Below are positions 6,821 to 15,227 of a stretch of 27,412 nucleotides of DNA, in pieces (position 1 is the first letter of the stretch; each line of letters starts with the position of its first letter). The translations under genes and the position numbers were made by a program. The DNA is from Clostridioides sp. (GTDB lineage Bacteria > Bacillota > Clostridia > Peptostreptococcales > Peptostreptococcaceae), in the NCBI GenBank assembly GCA_031272305.1, contig JAISUA010000105.1:1-27412 (forward strand), in the 5' to 3' direction. The notes under the pieces were generated by a model. The model worked only from the letters and a program-made list of their open reading frames with translations, searched no databases and was not told the origin of the DNA.

Positions 6821-9313
6821 TTATTTATTAAATCTATGGAAAGTTATTTTTCCACTATCCATAGTTGCTGTTATGTGATTTCCTTTTTCTATATCTCCTC
6901 TTAGTATAGCTTCTGAAAGTTCATCTTCGAGTTCTTTTTGTATAGCTCTTTTAAGAGGTCTTGCTCCATATTCTAAATTCGTACCTTTTTTAGCCATAAA
7001 TTCTATAACGTCATCGCTTAGTTCAAGATATATTTCAAGATCTTCAAGTCTTTTTATAACGTCTTTAGCCATAAGTTTTACTATCTTTGAGATATCTTCA
7101 GAATTTAATTGGTGGAATACTATTATATCATCAATTCTATTCAAAAATTCAGGTCTAAATCGTTCTTTTAATTGTGACATAATAGTTTCTTTCATTTTTT
7201 CATATTCATCTTTTTGTTTTTGAGATTCATTTATACTTGTTGAGAATCCCATAGTTTTTTGTTTGCTTAGCATAGATGCACCAACATTTGATGTCATTAT
7301 TATGATGATATTCTTGAAATCAACAGTTCTTCCTTTTGAATCAGTAAGTCTACCATCATCTAATATCTGAAGTAAAATATTAAACACATCAGGATGAGCT
7401 TTTTCTATTTCGTCGAAAAGTACAACACTATAAGGAGCTCTTCTAACTTTTTCTGTAAGTTGACCACCTTCATCGTGTCCTACGTAACCTGGAGGTGAGC
7501 CTACAAGTCTTGATACTGAATGTTTTTCCATATATTCAGACATATCTATTCTAATAATTTGATTTTCGTTGCCAAATTGTATTTCTGCAAGTGCTTTAGA
7601 AAGTTCTGTCTTACCTACACCAGTAGGACCTAAGAAAAGGAATGATCCTATAGGTCTATTTGGATCTTTTAGACCAGCACGAGATCTTCTGATTGCACGA
7701 GAAATTGATTCAACTGCTTGATCTTGACCTATTACTCTTTCGTGTAATTTTTGTTCAAGATGAAGAAGTTTATCTTTTTCTTCTTCAAGGAGTTTGTTGA
7801 CAGGTACACCTGTCCAAAGTGCTACTATTTCTGCTATAACATCTGCAGTGACGACATCAGAGTTCTTAGAATTTTTACTCCAATCATTTTTGAAGTCTTC
7901 AAGTTCTTTGCTAAGAGCTTTTTGTCTATCTCTTATTTTTGCTGCAGCTTCAAAATCTTGAGATCTTATAGCTTCTTCTTTTTCCTTGCCTATACTTTCT
8001 ATTTTCTTTTCGAGTTCTTTGATTTGATGAGGAGGAGTATTTTCCTTTAATCTTACTCTAGATGCAGCTTCATCTATCAAATCTATGGCTTTGTCTGGCA
8101 AAAATCTATCTGAAATATATCTAACAGATAAGTCTACAGCTGCTTTTATAGATTCATCTGTTATGCTTACTTTATGATGAGCTTCATATTTATCTCTCAA
8201 ACCTTCAAGGATTTTTATAGCATCTTCTTTAGAAGGTTCTTCTACCATTATTGGTTGAAATCTTCTTTCAAGAGCAGAGTCTTTTTCGACGTGTTTTCTA
8301 TATTCATCAATAGTTGTAGCTCCTATAACTTGTATTTCTCCTCTTGCAAGTGCAGGCTTCAAAATATTAGAAGCGTCAATAGAACTTTCTCCTGTTGAGC
8401 CAGCACCAATTATTGTATGCATCTCATCTATAAATAAAATTATATTTCCATTTCTAGTGACTTCATCTACTACATTTTTTATTCTTTCTTCAAATTCACC
8501 ACGATATTTTGCACCAGCTAGAAGTGAACCCATATCCAAAGTATATACAGATTTGTCCTTTAGGTTTGTAGGAACATTTCCGTTTATAATATTTGTAGCA
8601 AGTCCTTCTACAATAGCAGTTTTTCCTACTCCAGGATCGCCTATAAGAACAGGATTGTTCTTAGTTCTCCTACTTAGTATTTGTATAATTCTTTGTATTT
8701 CATTGCCTCTTCCGATTACTGGATCAAGTTTGTTTTGCTTTGCTAATTGAGTTAAGTTGACCCCGTATTTTTTTAGAGTTTCAGCTGAGGAATTTCCTAA
8801 AGAATTTGATTTTGTTTGAGCAAATGGATTGGGTGGATAAGTTGATGAACTGCCAATAGAAGATTCCTCTTTGATTTCATCTATTCCCATCATTTTCATA
8901 GTGATTTCACATAAGTATCTCTCATTTATACCAAATTCTTTGAAAATCTTATTCGCAATGCCTTCGCCTTCATCAATAATTGCTAGAAGAAGATGTTCTG
9001 TTCCTACGTAATTTGTGTTTAGATTGGAAGCAATAGCTTCTGATATTTCTAAAATTTGTTTACTTCTAGGACTTATGACAACATCTTGAGTAAGAATATC
9101 GCCTATTCCATCTAAATGGACAACTTCGTGTTCAATATCTTCTGCACTAAGTCCTAAGTTTCTAAGAGCTTTAGAAGCGATACCATCTTCTTCGCAGATC
9201 AATCCGTAGAGAATATGCTCACTTCCTACTACTGTGTGACCTAGTTTTTTAGAAAATTCAATTGCTATATTTATAGCTTTTTTTGCTTTCTGTGTAAAAT
9301 TATTAAAATTCAT
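6821..9313 (-). CDS. clpC: ATP-dependent Clp protease ATPase subunit ClpC
   Basis: Hsp100 unfoldase of 830 aa that feeds substrates, including arginine-phosphorylated proteins marked by McsB, to ClpP. Domains in order: double Clp-N repeat (about 1-145); first AAA+ module with Walker A GDPGVGKT (226-232) and Walker B FIDE; a middle region with a UVR-like stretch (FEAAAKIRDRQ, 454-464) as expected for ClpC and not ClpB; second AAA+ module with GPTGVGKT (562-569) and LFDEIEKAH; and a C-terminal D2 small domain. Length is normal for ClpC. AGGAGG precedes the ATG by 7 nt. It is the last gene of the ctsR-mcsA-mcsB-clpC operon, 39 nt after mcsB, and so is under CtsR repression relieved by heat or protein stress. 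Confidence 0.97.
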   Translation of the reverse strand: MNFNNFTQKAKKAINIAIEFSKKLGHTVVGSEHILYGLICEEDGIASKALRNLGLSAEDIEHEVVHLDGIGDILTQDVVISPRSKQILEISEAIASNLNTNYVGTEHLLLAIIDEGEGIANKIFKEFGINERYLCEITMKMMGIDEIKEESSIGSSSTYPPNPFAQTKSNSLGNSSAETLKKYGVNLTQLAKQNKLDPVIGRGNEIQRIIQILSRRTKNNPVLIGDPGVGKTAIVEGLATNIINGNVPTNLKDKSVYTLDMGSLLAGAKYRGEFEERIKNVVDEVTRNGNIILFIDEMHTIIGAGSTGESSIDASNILKPALARGEIQVIGATTIDEYRKHVEKDSALERRFQPIMVEEPSKEDAIKILEGLRDKYEAHHKVSITDESIKAAVDLSVRYISDRFLPDKAIDLIDEAASRVRLKENTPPHQIKELEKKIESIGKEKEEAIRSQDFEAAAKIRDRQKALSKELEDFKNDWSKNSKNSDVVTADVIAEIVALWTGVPVNKLLEEEKDKLLHLEQKLHERVIGQDQAVESISRAIRRSRAGLKDPNRPIGSFLFLGPTGVGKTELSKALAEIQFGNENQIIRIDMSEYMEKHSVSRLVGSPPGYVGHDEGGQLTEKVRRAPYSVVLFDEIEKAHPDVFNILLQILDDGRLTDSKGRTVDFKNIIIIMTSNVGASMLSKQKTMGFSTSINESQKQKDEYEKMKETIMSQLKERFRPEFLNRIDDIIVFHQLNSEDISKIVKLMAKDVIKRLEDLEIYLELSDDVIEFMAKKGTNLEYGARPLKRAIQKELEDELSEAILRGDIEKGNHITATMDSGKITFHRFNK

Positions 9314-9352
9314 ACTCTATCCTCCTGTCTATAAAACTTATATCTGTAAATC

Positions 9353-10504
9353 TTAGTTAAGTTGTTTTAAAGATTCTCTTATATATCTTGCTCTATTTGC
9401 ATCTCTTGATTTCAAATTGCTATCTTTACTCATAATAGATTGATGTGCAGGTTGAATATCTATTGTAAGTCTGTCTAAATATCCTGCTTCTAGTGGTTTT
9501 ATAAGTCCTAGAGAAATACCTGTTTTTAAATTTGACAGATGTTCCATAGCCTCTTTAGTATTTATTACCCTAGAATTTAGAAGTATACCTAAAGATCTAA
9601 AAATTTTGTCTTCATATTCTATTCCTCTAGATTCTTCTAATAAATCCCTAGCTTGCTTTTCCTTATCAACTATACTTCCAGTGATATTATACAATAGTTC
9701 TACAATCTCTTTTTCTGTTTTTCCAAGAGTCAACTGATTTGAAATCTGATAGATATTTCCTAGAGCCTCACTTCTTTCTCCATATATTCCTCTCATAGTC
9801 ATACCTATTTTTGCGAGAATTTTATACATTTCATTGATATATTTCAATTGAGAGATAGCAGAAAGATGTATCATAGCAGAGGCTCTTATTCCTGTACCAA
9901 CATTTGTTGGACAAGAAGTAAGATATCCTAAATATGGGTCGAAAGCATATTCAAGATTTTTTTCGATTATTTCATCGTATTTATTTGCGATTTCATAAGC
10001 TTCGTAAATTGAATCGCTATCACATATAGCTTGTATTCTAATATGATCTTCTTCATTTATCATTATGCTGACATTTTTATCTTTGTTGATTAGCACTCCT
10101 GCATCAGCTTTTTCAGAAAGGTCAGGACTTATAAGATGTTCTTCTACAAGATTGATTTTTGATAATTTGTCAAGTGTGTTCATATCGTAAAATTCAAATT
10201 CATTTGTCAAACTATCTTCTTTTATAAAAATAGACTTAACCTTTTGGACTATTTCCTTTGCTTGCTCACTATTCATTTTTGTTGGAAATGGATAGCAAGC
10301 TAGATTTCTAGCAAGTCGAACTCTTGACTTTATGATCATTTCTTTAGAAGAACATAATCTCTCTATATTTTCAAGATTTTCTTTTGATGAATTATCGTTA
10401 CTTTTATTATTGTCAAAATCAGATGTAACTATATTATTGTTGTCGCTTAAATTTATTTTGAAATCTGATTCATTTTTATTATTTGTATCTTTTTCAGTTG
10501 ACAT
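9353..10504 (-). CDS. mcsB: Protein-arginine kinase McsB
   Basis: Phosphorylates arginine residues, including those of CtsR, and thereby marks proteins for ClpCP. It is a phosphagen-kinase fold: the guanidino-binding loop carries NEEDHIRI (about 150-157), the catalytic cysteine is in SCPTNVGTGIRAS (C198), and the nucleotide loop is RGIYGERSEALG. The C-terminal RDANRARYIRESL is typical. Length is 383 aa against about 350 for most homologues. The excess is an N-terminal tail of about 50 residues rich in Asn, Asp, Ser and Lys before SRVRLARN. The start is well supported (GAGGTGA 7 nt before the ATG), 1 nt after the mcsA stop. Needs McsA as activator. Confidence 0.95.
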   Translation of the reverse strand: MSTEKDTNNKNESDFKINLSDNNNIVTSDFDNNKSNDNSSKENLENIERLCSSKEMIIKSRVRLARNLACYPFPTKMNSEQAKEIVQKVKSIFIKEDSLTNEFEFYDMNTLDKLSKINLVEEHLISPDLSEKADAGVLINKDKNVSIMINEEDHIRIQAICDSDSIYEAYEIANKYDEIIEKNLEYAFDPYLGYLTSCPTNVGTGIRASAMIHLSAISQLKYINEMYKILAKIGMTMRGIYGERSEALGNIYQISNQLTLGKTEKEIVELLYNITGSIVDKEKQARDLLEESRGIEYEDKIFRSLGILLNSRVINTKEAMEHLSNLKTGISLGLIKPLEAGYLDRLTIDIQPAHQSIMSKDSNLKSRDANRARYIRESLKQLN

Positions 10505-10505
10505 A

Positions 10506-11012
10506 TTATTTCACCTCATTATTCATATCATTTTCCATAGCCTTTATTTTATCTCTCAAGATAGCTGCATTTTCATAGTTTTCTTTTTCAATCTCATTAG
10601 AGAGTTCTTTTTTTAGAGATTTTATTTGATTTCTAATACTTAGCTTCTTGTAAGAATTATTTGGAACTTTGCCTATATGTTCAGAATTACCTTGGAATTT
10701 TTGAATTATAGGTGTTAATTGTTCTCTAAATGTATTGTAGCATTCACAACAGCCTAGCTTTCCTGTTTTTTCGAATTCACTATAACTCATTCCACAATTT
10801 GGACACTTAAAAGCTTTATCGTCTATATTTTCCTTTTTAAGTTTTTTATTTGTAAAAATATCTCCTATTGAAAATGGTAGAAACAAGTCAATCATTGCAG
10901 GAGTATGATTTTTGGCACACTCTTCGCACAAATACATTTCTTTTTCTTCGCCATTTATATTTTCTTTATAGTAGATAGTAGCATTGTTTTTATTACACTT
11001 TTGACACAACAT
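10506..11012 (-). CDS. mcsA: McsA, activator of the McsB arginine kinase
   Basis: Zinc-binding partner of McsB, 168 aa. Two pairs of CxxC (CQKC and CEEC) near the N-terminus and a second zinc site (CPNC with CCEC) match the family. The C-terminal UVR motif (LKKELSNEIEKENYENAAIL) mediates contact with partner Clp/McsB proteins in known members. The ATG at 11012 is preferred because AGAGGAG lies 8 nt upstream; an in-frame GTG at 11021 overlaps that site. It is the second gene of the operon, 22 nt after ctsR and 1 nt before mcsB. Confidence 0.94.
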   Translation of the reverse strand: MLCQKCNKNNATIYYKENINGEEKEMYLCEECAKNHTPAMIDLFLPFSIGDIFTNKKLKKENIDDKAFKCPNCGMSYSEFEKTGKLGCCECYNTFREQLTPIIQKFQGNSEHIGKVPNNSYKKLSIRNQIKSLKKELSNEIEKENYENAAILRDKIKAMENDMNNEVK

Positions 11013-11034
11013 ATCAATCACTCCTCTGAATTAA

Positions 11035-11487
11035 TTAAATAATTAATGCCTTAATTATATTTTTCAATATATTAGCTCGAACTCTTTCTTTTAAATCGAT
11101 ATTCGGAAAAGATAAAACTTTATCTTCTAATCCAGAAAGAATTAAAATTTCTTCTCTATCATTAATAATATTTTGTTCTCTTAAATATTCTAAAATATCT
11201 TTTGACTTTCTATATGATATTCTATCTCCTATTTGATTATTTAAAAAGTTATTCAAATCAATATCATCTTGCTCTATTTTTATAATTTGAACATAACCTC
11301 CGCCACCTTTTTTACTCTCGACTAAATATCCTCTTTCAATTGTGAATCTTGTCGTAAGTACATAATTTATTTGAGATGGTACACAGGAAAACAAATTTGC
11401 AAGTTCATTTCTTTGAATTTGAATTTTTTTTTCGTTGCTCATCAAATCCTTGATGAACTTTTCTATAGTATCGCTTATTGTTGCCAT
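11035..11487 (-). CDS. ctsR: Heat-shock repressor CtsR
   Basis: Dimeric repressor of class III heat-shock genes, 150 aa. The N-terminal winged helix (about 1-70) includes the recognition helix region CVPSQINYVLTTRF and the glycine-rich wing SKKGGGGYVQI, the thermosensing tip of the family. The C-terminal part (about 80-150) is the McsB/dimer domain. The ATG at 11487 has only a weak GGTGAT site. A perfect CtsR box lies about 25 bp upstream over the predicted transcription start, so the gene represses its own operon (ctsR-mcsA-mcsB-clpC). When McsB becomes active it removes CtsR, closing the feedback loop within one transcript. Confidence 0.96.
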   Translation of the reverse strand: MATISDTIEKFIKDLMSNEKKIQIQRNELANLFSCVPSQINYVLTTRFTIERGYLVESKKGGGGYVQIIKIEQDDIDLNNFLNNQIGDRISYRKSKDILEYLREQNIINDREEILILSGLEDKVLSFPNIDLKERVRANILKNIIKALII

Positions 11488-11511
11488 GATATCACCATTT
11501 TTATAAAAATA

Positions 11512-11559
11512 TTTGACTTTCTTTGACTATTATTATACACAAAAAAATATTATTGTAAA
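11512..11559 (-). promoter_or_regulatory. ctsR operon promoter with CtsR operator
   Basis: On the minus strand: -35 TTTACA (11559-11554), 16-nt spacer, -10 TATAAT (11537-11532), and at once downstream AGTCAAAGAAAGTCAAA (11528-11512). The latter fits the published CtsR heptamer-repeat consensus RGTCAAANANRGTCAAA at every fixed position and would cover the transcription start. Confidence 0.93.
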
Positions 11560-11858
11560 CACTTTTTAAATAAAAAATAATCAAGAAAAAAATATATATA
11601 GCTTTAAAAATATATATGTATAGTTTTTAATGATATCTATAGTTTTTTATAGAATACAAAGGTTTTGGAAAAGTGCATATCAAATTTAAAAAAATGAACA
11701 GCAGAATTGAAATAAAAATTCACATAAATGAAAAAGCTTCTTTACAAATTAAGTGGACATTACTTCTTAAATGTCATAGAGCCATAAAAATAAGTTGATG
11801 AATATTTTTTAAGATTCATCAACTTATTTTATTTATATTACATCAATAAATTAATTTT
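11560..11858. other. Non-coding gap between EF-G-like gene and ctsR promoter
   Basis: No gene is seen. Apart from the terminator at 11787-11830 it holds a small hairpin, GACATT / AATGTC, at about 11755-11776 and AT-rich sequence. With the ctsR promoter region, the gene-free stretch is about 370 bp. Confidence 0.6.
11787..11830 (-). terminator. Terminator of the EF-G-like gene
   Basis: A 17-bp perfect stem (arms 11787-11803 and 11814-11830, core AAGTTGATGAAT) with a 10-nt loop lies 29 nt past the stop. On the minus strand the second arm ends in TTATTTTTAT. Intrinsic terminator. Confidence 0.88.
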
Positions 11859-13784
11859 TTATTTTGAAGCGTCAGCTATTATTTTATCTACTAAGTGAGT
11901 AGGTATTTCTTCATATCCTTCTAATTCCATTTCAAATATTCCTCTTCCTTGTGTCATAGATCTAAGGTCGATTGCATATTTTGTTGTTTCTGATTGAGGA
12001 GCATTTGCAAAGATAACTTGTTTTGAGTTGTCAGTAGGTTCCATTCCTAGAATTCTACCTCTTCTCTTGTTGATGTCACCCATTACATCTCCCATATATT
12101 CGTCAGGAACTGTTATTTTTAATTTCATAATTGGTTCTAATATAATTGGTTTTGCTTCTTCCATTCCTTTTTTGTATGCAACACTTGCAGCCATTTTGAA
12201 TGCCATTTCAGATGAATCAACATCATGATAAGAACCATCGTAAAGAACAGCTTTGATATTTGTCACAGGATATCCAGCTAAAATACCTTTTTGCATAGAT
12301 TCTTTAAGTCCTTTTTCAACGGCAGGTACATATTGTTTTGGCACAGAACCTCCGAAAAGTTCTTCTGAGAAATCAAATTCTTTATCTGATTTTGAAAATC
12401 TAATCTTAACATCACCGTATTGACCATGACCACCAGATTGTTTTTTGTATTTTCCTTGTACATCTGATGAACCTTTGATAGTTTCTCTGTAAGGAACTTT
12501 TATTTCGTCCAAATTGACATCTACACCGAATTTGTTTTTCATTTTTTCTATTGCAGTCTTGATGTGAAGCTCACCTTGTCCTCCAAGTAGAGATTGTTTT
12601 GTTTCAACATTTCTATACCAAGTAAGAGTAGGATCTTCTTCTACGAATTTATTAAGAGTTGTCCCAACTTTATCATCTTCGTTTTTATTTTTAGGGCTAA
12701 CTGCATAATAAATTTGAGGTTTTGGGAAAGCAATACCTTCAAGTTCATCAGCATTTTTGTCTGATGAAATAGTATCTCCTGTTTTTAAGTCGTTTAATTT
12801 TGTAACAACGATAATATCTCCACAATGAGCTTCTTTTAGTTCATTCAATTCATTATTATTTTTAACGGTATATATTCCTGACATTCTTTCTTTTTCATTT
12901 GTTCTAAGATTGTAGAAATCCATATCTTTCTTAATAGAACCATCTTCTATTTTGATATAACTCATCTTTCCTATAAATGGATCGACTAAAGTTTTGAACA
13001 CGAACCCTTTGAATGAATTTCCATCACAAACCGTAGGGTCTATGTATTCAGAAATTGTTTCAAGTATTTCTTTTGTACCGATATTATTGATTGTAGATCC
13101 ACAGATAACAGGAATTATATCACCTCTTTTGATGCCTACAATAATACCTTTTTGAATTTCTTCGTTAGTAAGTTCTTCGCCACTGAAATATTTATCAAGT
13201 ATTTCATCGTCTGTTTCAGCGATAAGTTCCATAAGAGCATCTTTGATTGTATGAGCTTGTTCTCTAAACTCTTCATCCAAATCATCGATATTTTCAAGCA
13301 CATTGTAAAGTTTTATAAATTTGTTATCTTTGAAAACAGGACTTATCATTGGAACTATTTTATTTCCAAATCTATCTCTAAGCATTTGTATAGCATCTTT
13401 ATATCTTGCTTTTTCGTTATCGATTTTATTTATAAACATAATCTTAGGCATATTCTCTGTAAGTTCAAGAGATTTTTCTGTACCAACTTGAACAGGATTT
13501 GTAGCATCTATTACTATAATAGCTGCATCACTTACTCTTAATGCTGAAATAACATCGCCTACAAAATCAAAATATCCTGGTGTATCTAGAAGATTAAACT
13601 TATGCTCATTGTATTCTATAGGAATCAATGACATATTGTATGTCATATTTTGTTTATCTGTTAGCCTAGGAATCTTATTTGCGTTTGCAGTATAAGATAT
13701 TGTTTCAATCAAGTTTGTTTTACCACTTCCACTGTGTCCAAGAATAGCAACATTTCTAATAGCTTTACTTTCATAAACTTTCAT
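11859..13784 (-). CDS. Elongation factor G-like translational GTPase
   Basis: Paralogue of EF-G (641 aa from this start), of the clade seen beside true FusA in many Firmicutes; its exact role is unsettled. G domain: P-loop GHSGSGKT (residues 16-23, where canonical EF-G has AHIDAGKT), DTPG (67-70) and NKID. Domain II, the III/IV junction with PYRETI and the domain IV loop GGHGQYGDV, and the EF-G C-terminal domain V (ending GYEEIPTHLVDKII) all follow. The P-loop to DTPG spacing is about 12 residues shorter than I expect for this clade: the switch I stretch usually reading like GxTVSDYDPEEIKR is missing. ATG at 13784 is chosen (AAAGGTGG 8 nt upstream); an in-frame GTG at 13796 overlaps that site. 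Transcribed alone, with its own terminator. Confidence 0.88.
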   Translation of the reverse strand: MKVYESKAIRNVAILGHSGSGKTNLIETISYTANANKIPRLTDKQNMTYNMSLIPIEYNEHKFNLLDTPGYFDFVGDVISALRVSDAAIIVIDATNPVQVGTEKSLELTENMPKIMFINKIDNEKARYKDAIQMLRDRFGNKIVPMISPVFKDNKFIKLYNVLENIDDLDEEFREQAHTIKDALMELIAETDDEILDKYFSGEELTNEEIQKGIIVGIKRGDIIPVICGSTINNIGTKEILETISEYIDPTVCDGNSFKGFVFKTLVDPFIGKMSYIKIEDGSIKKDMDFYNLRTNEKERMSGIYTVKNNNELNELKEAHCGDIIVVTKLNDLKTGDTISSDKNADELEGIAFPKPQIYYAVSPKNKNEDDKVGTTLNKFVEEDPTLTWYRNVETKQSLLGGQGELHIKTAIEKMKNKFGVDVNLDEIKVPYRETIKGSSDVQGKYKKQSGGHGQYGDVKIRFSKSDKEFDFSEELFGGSVPKQYVPAVEKGLKESMQKGILAGYPVTNIKAVLYDGSYHDVDSSEMAFKMAASVAYKKGMEEAKPIILEPIMKLKITVPDEYMGDVMGDINKRRGRILGMEPTDNSKQVIFANAPQSETTKYAIDLRSMTQGRGIFEMELEGYEEIPTHLVDKIIADASK

Positions 13785-13906
13785 ACAAGCACCCACCTTT
13801 ATTTATTTTTTTTGTATTTCTTTATTTCAAGAGAAATATTAATTAAAATTATCTTATATAGAAAAATAATTATATTCTATTAACAATTTTATATATTTCT
13901 CTATAT

Positions 13907-13957
13907 CTTAAGGAAATCCTTTTCGAGTAGAAACAATAATTGAATTGATTTCCTAAG
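13907..13957 (-). promoter_or_regulatory. Inverted repeat in the EF-G-like gene leader
   Basis: CTTAAGGAAATC (13907-13918) faces GATTTCCTAAG (13947-13957) over a 28-nt spacer, with one bulged base. It lies about 120-170 bp before the EF-G-like start. It could be a leader hairpin or a protein-binding dyad; function unknown. Confidence 0.4.
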
Positions 13958-14118
13958 TTAGTTTAATTATTAAATATATTATAGCTTATTATGGAAATAT
14001 AATCTATAATCGCGATAAAAAAATTAAAAATTATTTAAATAGTGAACTAATTTTGTTGTTTTATTATAAATGTTCGTATTTTATAGTTTAAATTTGTGGT
14101 AAATGTAATATAATATTT

Positions 14119-14182
14119 AAAGGAGTAATTTATAACGAAAGATTTAGGTGACAAAAGGAATAATTTATAACGAAAAATTTAG
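14119..14182. repeat. Direct repeat upstream of the rpmH promoter
   Basis: A 29-nt unit (core TAATTTATAACGAAA) at 14119-14147 recurs at 14154-14182 with 27 of 29 identities, period 35 bp. It sits about 55 bp before the rpmH -35 box in the strand-switch gap. Confidence 0.72.
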
Positions 14183-14235
14183 ACTAACAATTTGATCTTG
14201 CAATTTATTTTATCTTAGAAAATCTTAAAAATTCA

Positions 14236-14264
14236 TTGACAAGAGAGTGAAAAAATTTTATAAT
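14236..14264 (+). promoter_or_regulatory. rpmH promoter (sigma-A consensus)
   Basis: TTGACA (14236-14241), a 17-nt spacer and TATAAT (14259-14264) match the vegetative consensus exactly. Transcription should start near 14271, giving a leader of about 120 nt before rpmH. It is the strongest promoter seen in the window. Confidence 0.92.
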
Positions 14265-14391
14265 GATATGTGTTATATTCACATTAGTATGTGTTTTTAC
14301 TTTACACAAAAAGTGAACATTTATGGAAGATATAGATTATCTTTTTTACAATACTCAGCTAGAAAACAAAGAGCAGAAAGGAGCGCTATAA

Positions 14392-14526
14392 ATGAAAAGA
14401 ACTTACCAACCCAAAAAAAGACAAAGAAGCAAAGAACATGGCTTCAGAAAAAGAATGAAAACATCAAACGGTAGAAATGTTTTAAGAAGAAGAAGAGCTA
14501 AAGGTAGAAAAAGACTAACTCATTAA
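14392..14526 (+). CDS. rpmH: 50S ribosomal protein L34
   Basis: Structural protein of the large ribosomal subunit, 44 aa, starting MKRTYQPKKRQRSKEHGF and ending RRRRAKGRKRLTH, the standard L34 pattern of Arg/Lys-rich helix residues. AAAGGAG lies 8 nt upstream of the ATG. It heads the plus-strand cluster with rnpA, in the arrangement conserved across bacteria. A hairpin with a T-run just downstream suggests that rpmH makes more transcript than rnpA, through partial termination. Confidence 0.97.
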   Translation: MKRTYQPKKRQRSKEHGFRKRMKTSNGRNVLRRRRAKGRKRLTH

Positions 14527-14534
14527 TTGAAAAT

Positions 14535-14559
14535 GGCCGCTTGTATAGTGGCCTTTTTA
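14535..14559 (+). terminator. Terminator/attenuator between rpmH and rnpA
   Basis: GGCCGC / GTGGCC (6 bp including one G-U pair) with a 7-nt loop, followed by TTTTTAT, 8 nt past the rpmH stop. It probably terminates part of the rpmH transcripts while allowing some readthrough to rnpA. Confidence 0.75.
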
Positions 14560-14679
14560 TATAATGAAAGACTTAAAAAAATATAATTAGCTTAAAAAGA
14601 GGGGAAAGGTTTTAAAAGTAATTTTTCGAATGAGGACAATCTTTTGTAAGTGAAAGAGCTAATTAAAAGAGGTAATAAA

Positions 14680-15030
14680 ATGATACAAGGAATAAAAAAA
14701 GATTCTGATTTTAGGAAGGTATATAAGTTTGGAAAATCGTATTCTAATAAATATTTAGTGCTGTATTTTCTAAAGAATAATACTGATACTACAAGATTAG
14801 GAATATCTATATCTAAAAAAGTTGGAAAAGCGAATGTTAGAAACAAAATTAGAAGAAGAATAAAAGAAGTATTTAGACTTAATATTGTTGACAAAATTCT
14901 TCGAGGATATGATATAGTATTTATAGCGAGAGTTGCAGCAAGTGAGGCAACTTATGAAGATATCAGAAAATCAATGAATTTTTTGATAAAAAAACTAGGT
15001 CTAAAGATAACTTCACGAAAAAATATATAA
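14680..15030 (+). CDS. rnpA: Ribonuclease P protein component
   Basis: Basic protein cofactor of the RNase P ribozyme, which matures the 5' ends of tRNAs; 116 aa. The N-terminal FRKVYKFGKSYSNKYLVLYF matches the family, and the RNR signature RNKIRRRIKE (residues about 55-64) is intact. ATG at 14680 has AGAGGT 7 nt upstream and gives the usual N-terminus; a GTG at 14650 would add ten atypical residues without a ribosome site. Its place between rpmH and yidD is the conserved one. Confidence 0.95.
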   Translation: MIQGIKKDSDFRKVYKFGKSYSNKYLVLYFLKNNTDTTRLGISISKKVGKANVRNKIRRRIKEVFRLNIVDKILRGYDIVFIARVAASEATYEDIRKSMNFLIKKLGLKITSRKNI

Positions 15031-15227
15031 AAAATATATAAGAGAAAATATTTGAAAAAATATATTTAAATTAAAAAAGTTTAATTGGAAAGAATAGTTT
15101 AGTTGGAAGGAATATTTTAATAGTAGCAGAGCCATAAAAAACACAGAATATGTTAAGTTATAGAAAAAATATTTCTAGCAAATCACTGTAATTGAGTATA
15201 AAAAAACACAGAAGAGGTGTATGTACT

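Larger units (their letters stand above)
13785..14391. other. Divergent AT-rich gap at the strand switch (candidate origin region)
   Basis: About 600 bp without a gene, between the minus-strand EF-G-like gene and plus-strand rpmH. It contains an inverted repeat (13907-13957), a direct repeat (14119-14182) and the rpmH promoter. All window genes point away from it. No clear DnaA box (TTATNCACA) is present; the best is ATATTCACA at 14275-14283 with one mismatch. Whether it is an origin is open. Confidence 0.4.

Noticed and set aside
12278..12463. Small minus-strand frame inside the EF-G-like gene, and other frames opposite clpC, radA, disA and yacL
   Set aside because: They are shadows of strongly conserved genes, with no ribosome sites and no recognisable protein features.
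14275..14283. Possible DnaA box ATATTCACA
   Set aside because: It has one mismatch to TTATNCACA, is a single copy, and falls in the rpmH leader just after the -10 box. A lone near-match in AT-rich DNA is not evidence of an origin.
14247..14474. Plus-strand frame of 75 codons overlapping rpmH
   Set aside because: It spans the rpmH promoter -10 region and overlaps the well-supported L34 gene in another frame, with no ribosome site.
11778..15140. Shared 13-mer AGAGCCATAAAAA at 11778 and 15128
   Set aside because: Exact 13-mers recur by chance many times in 27 kb of sequence this AT-rich. The flanks do not match.
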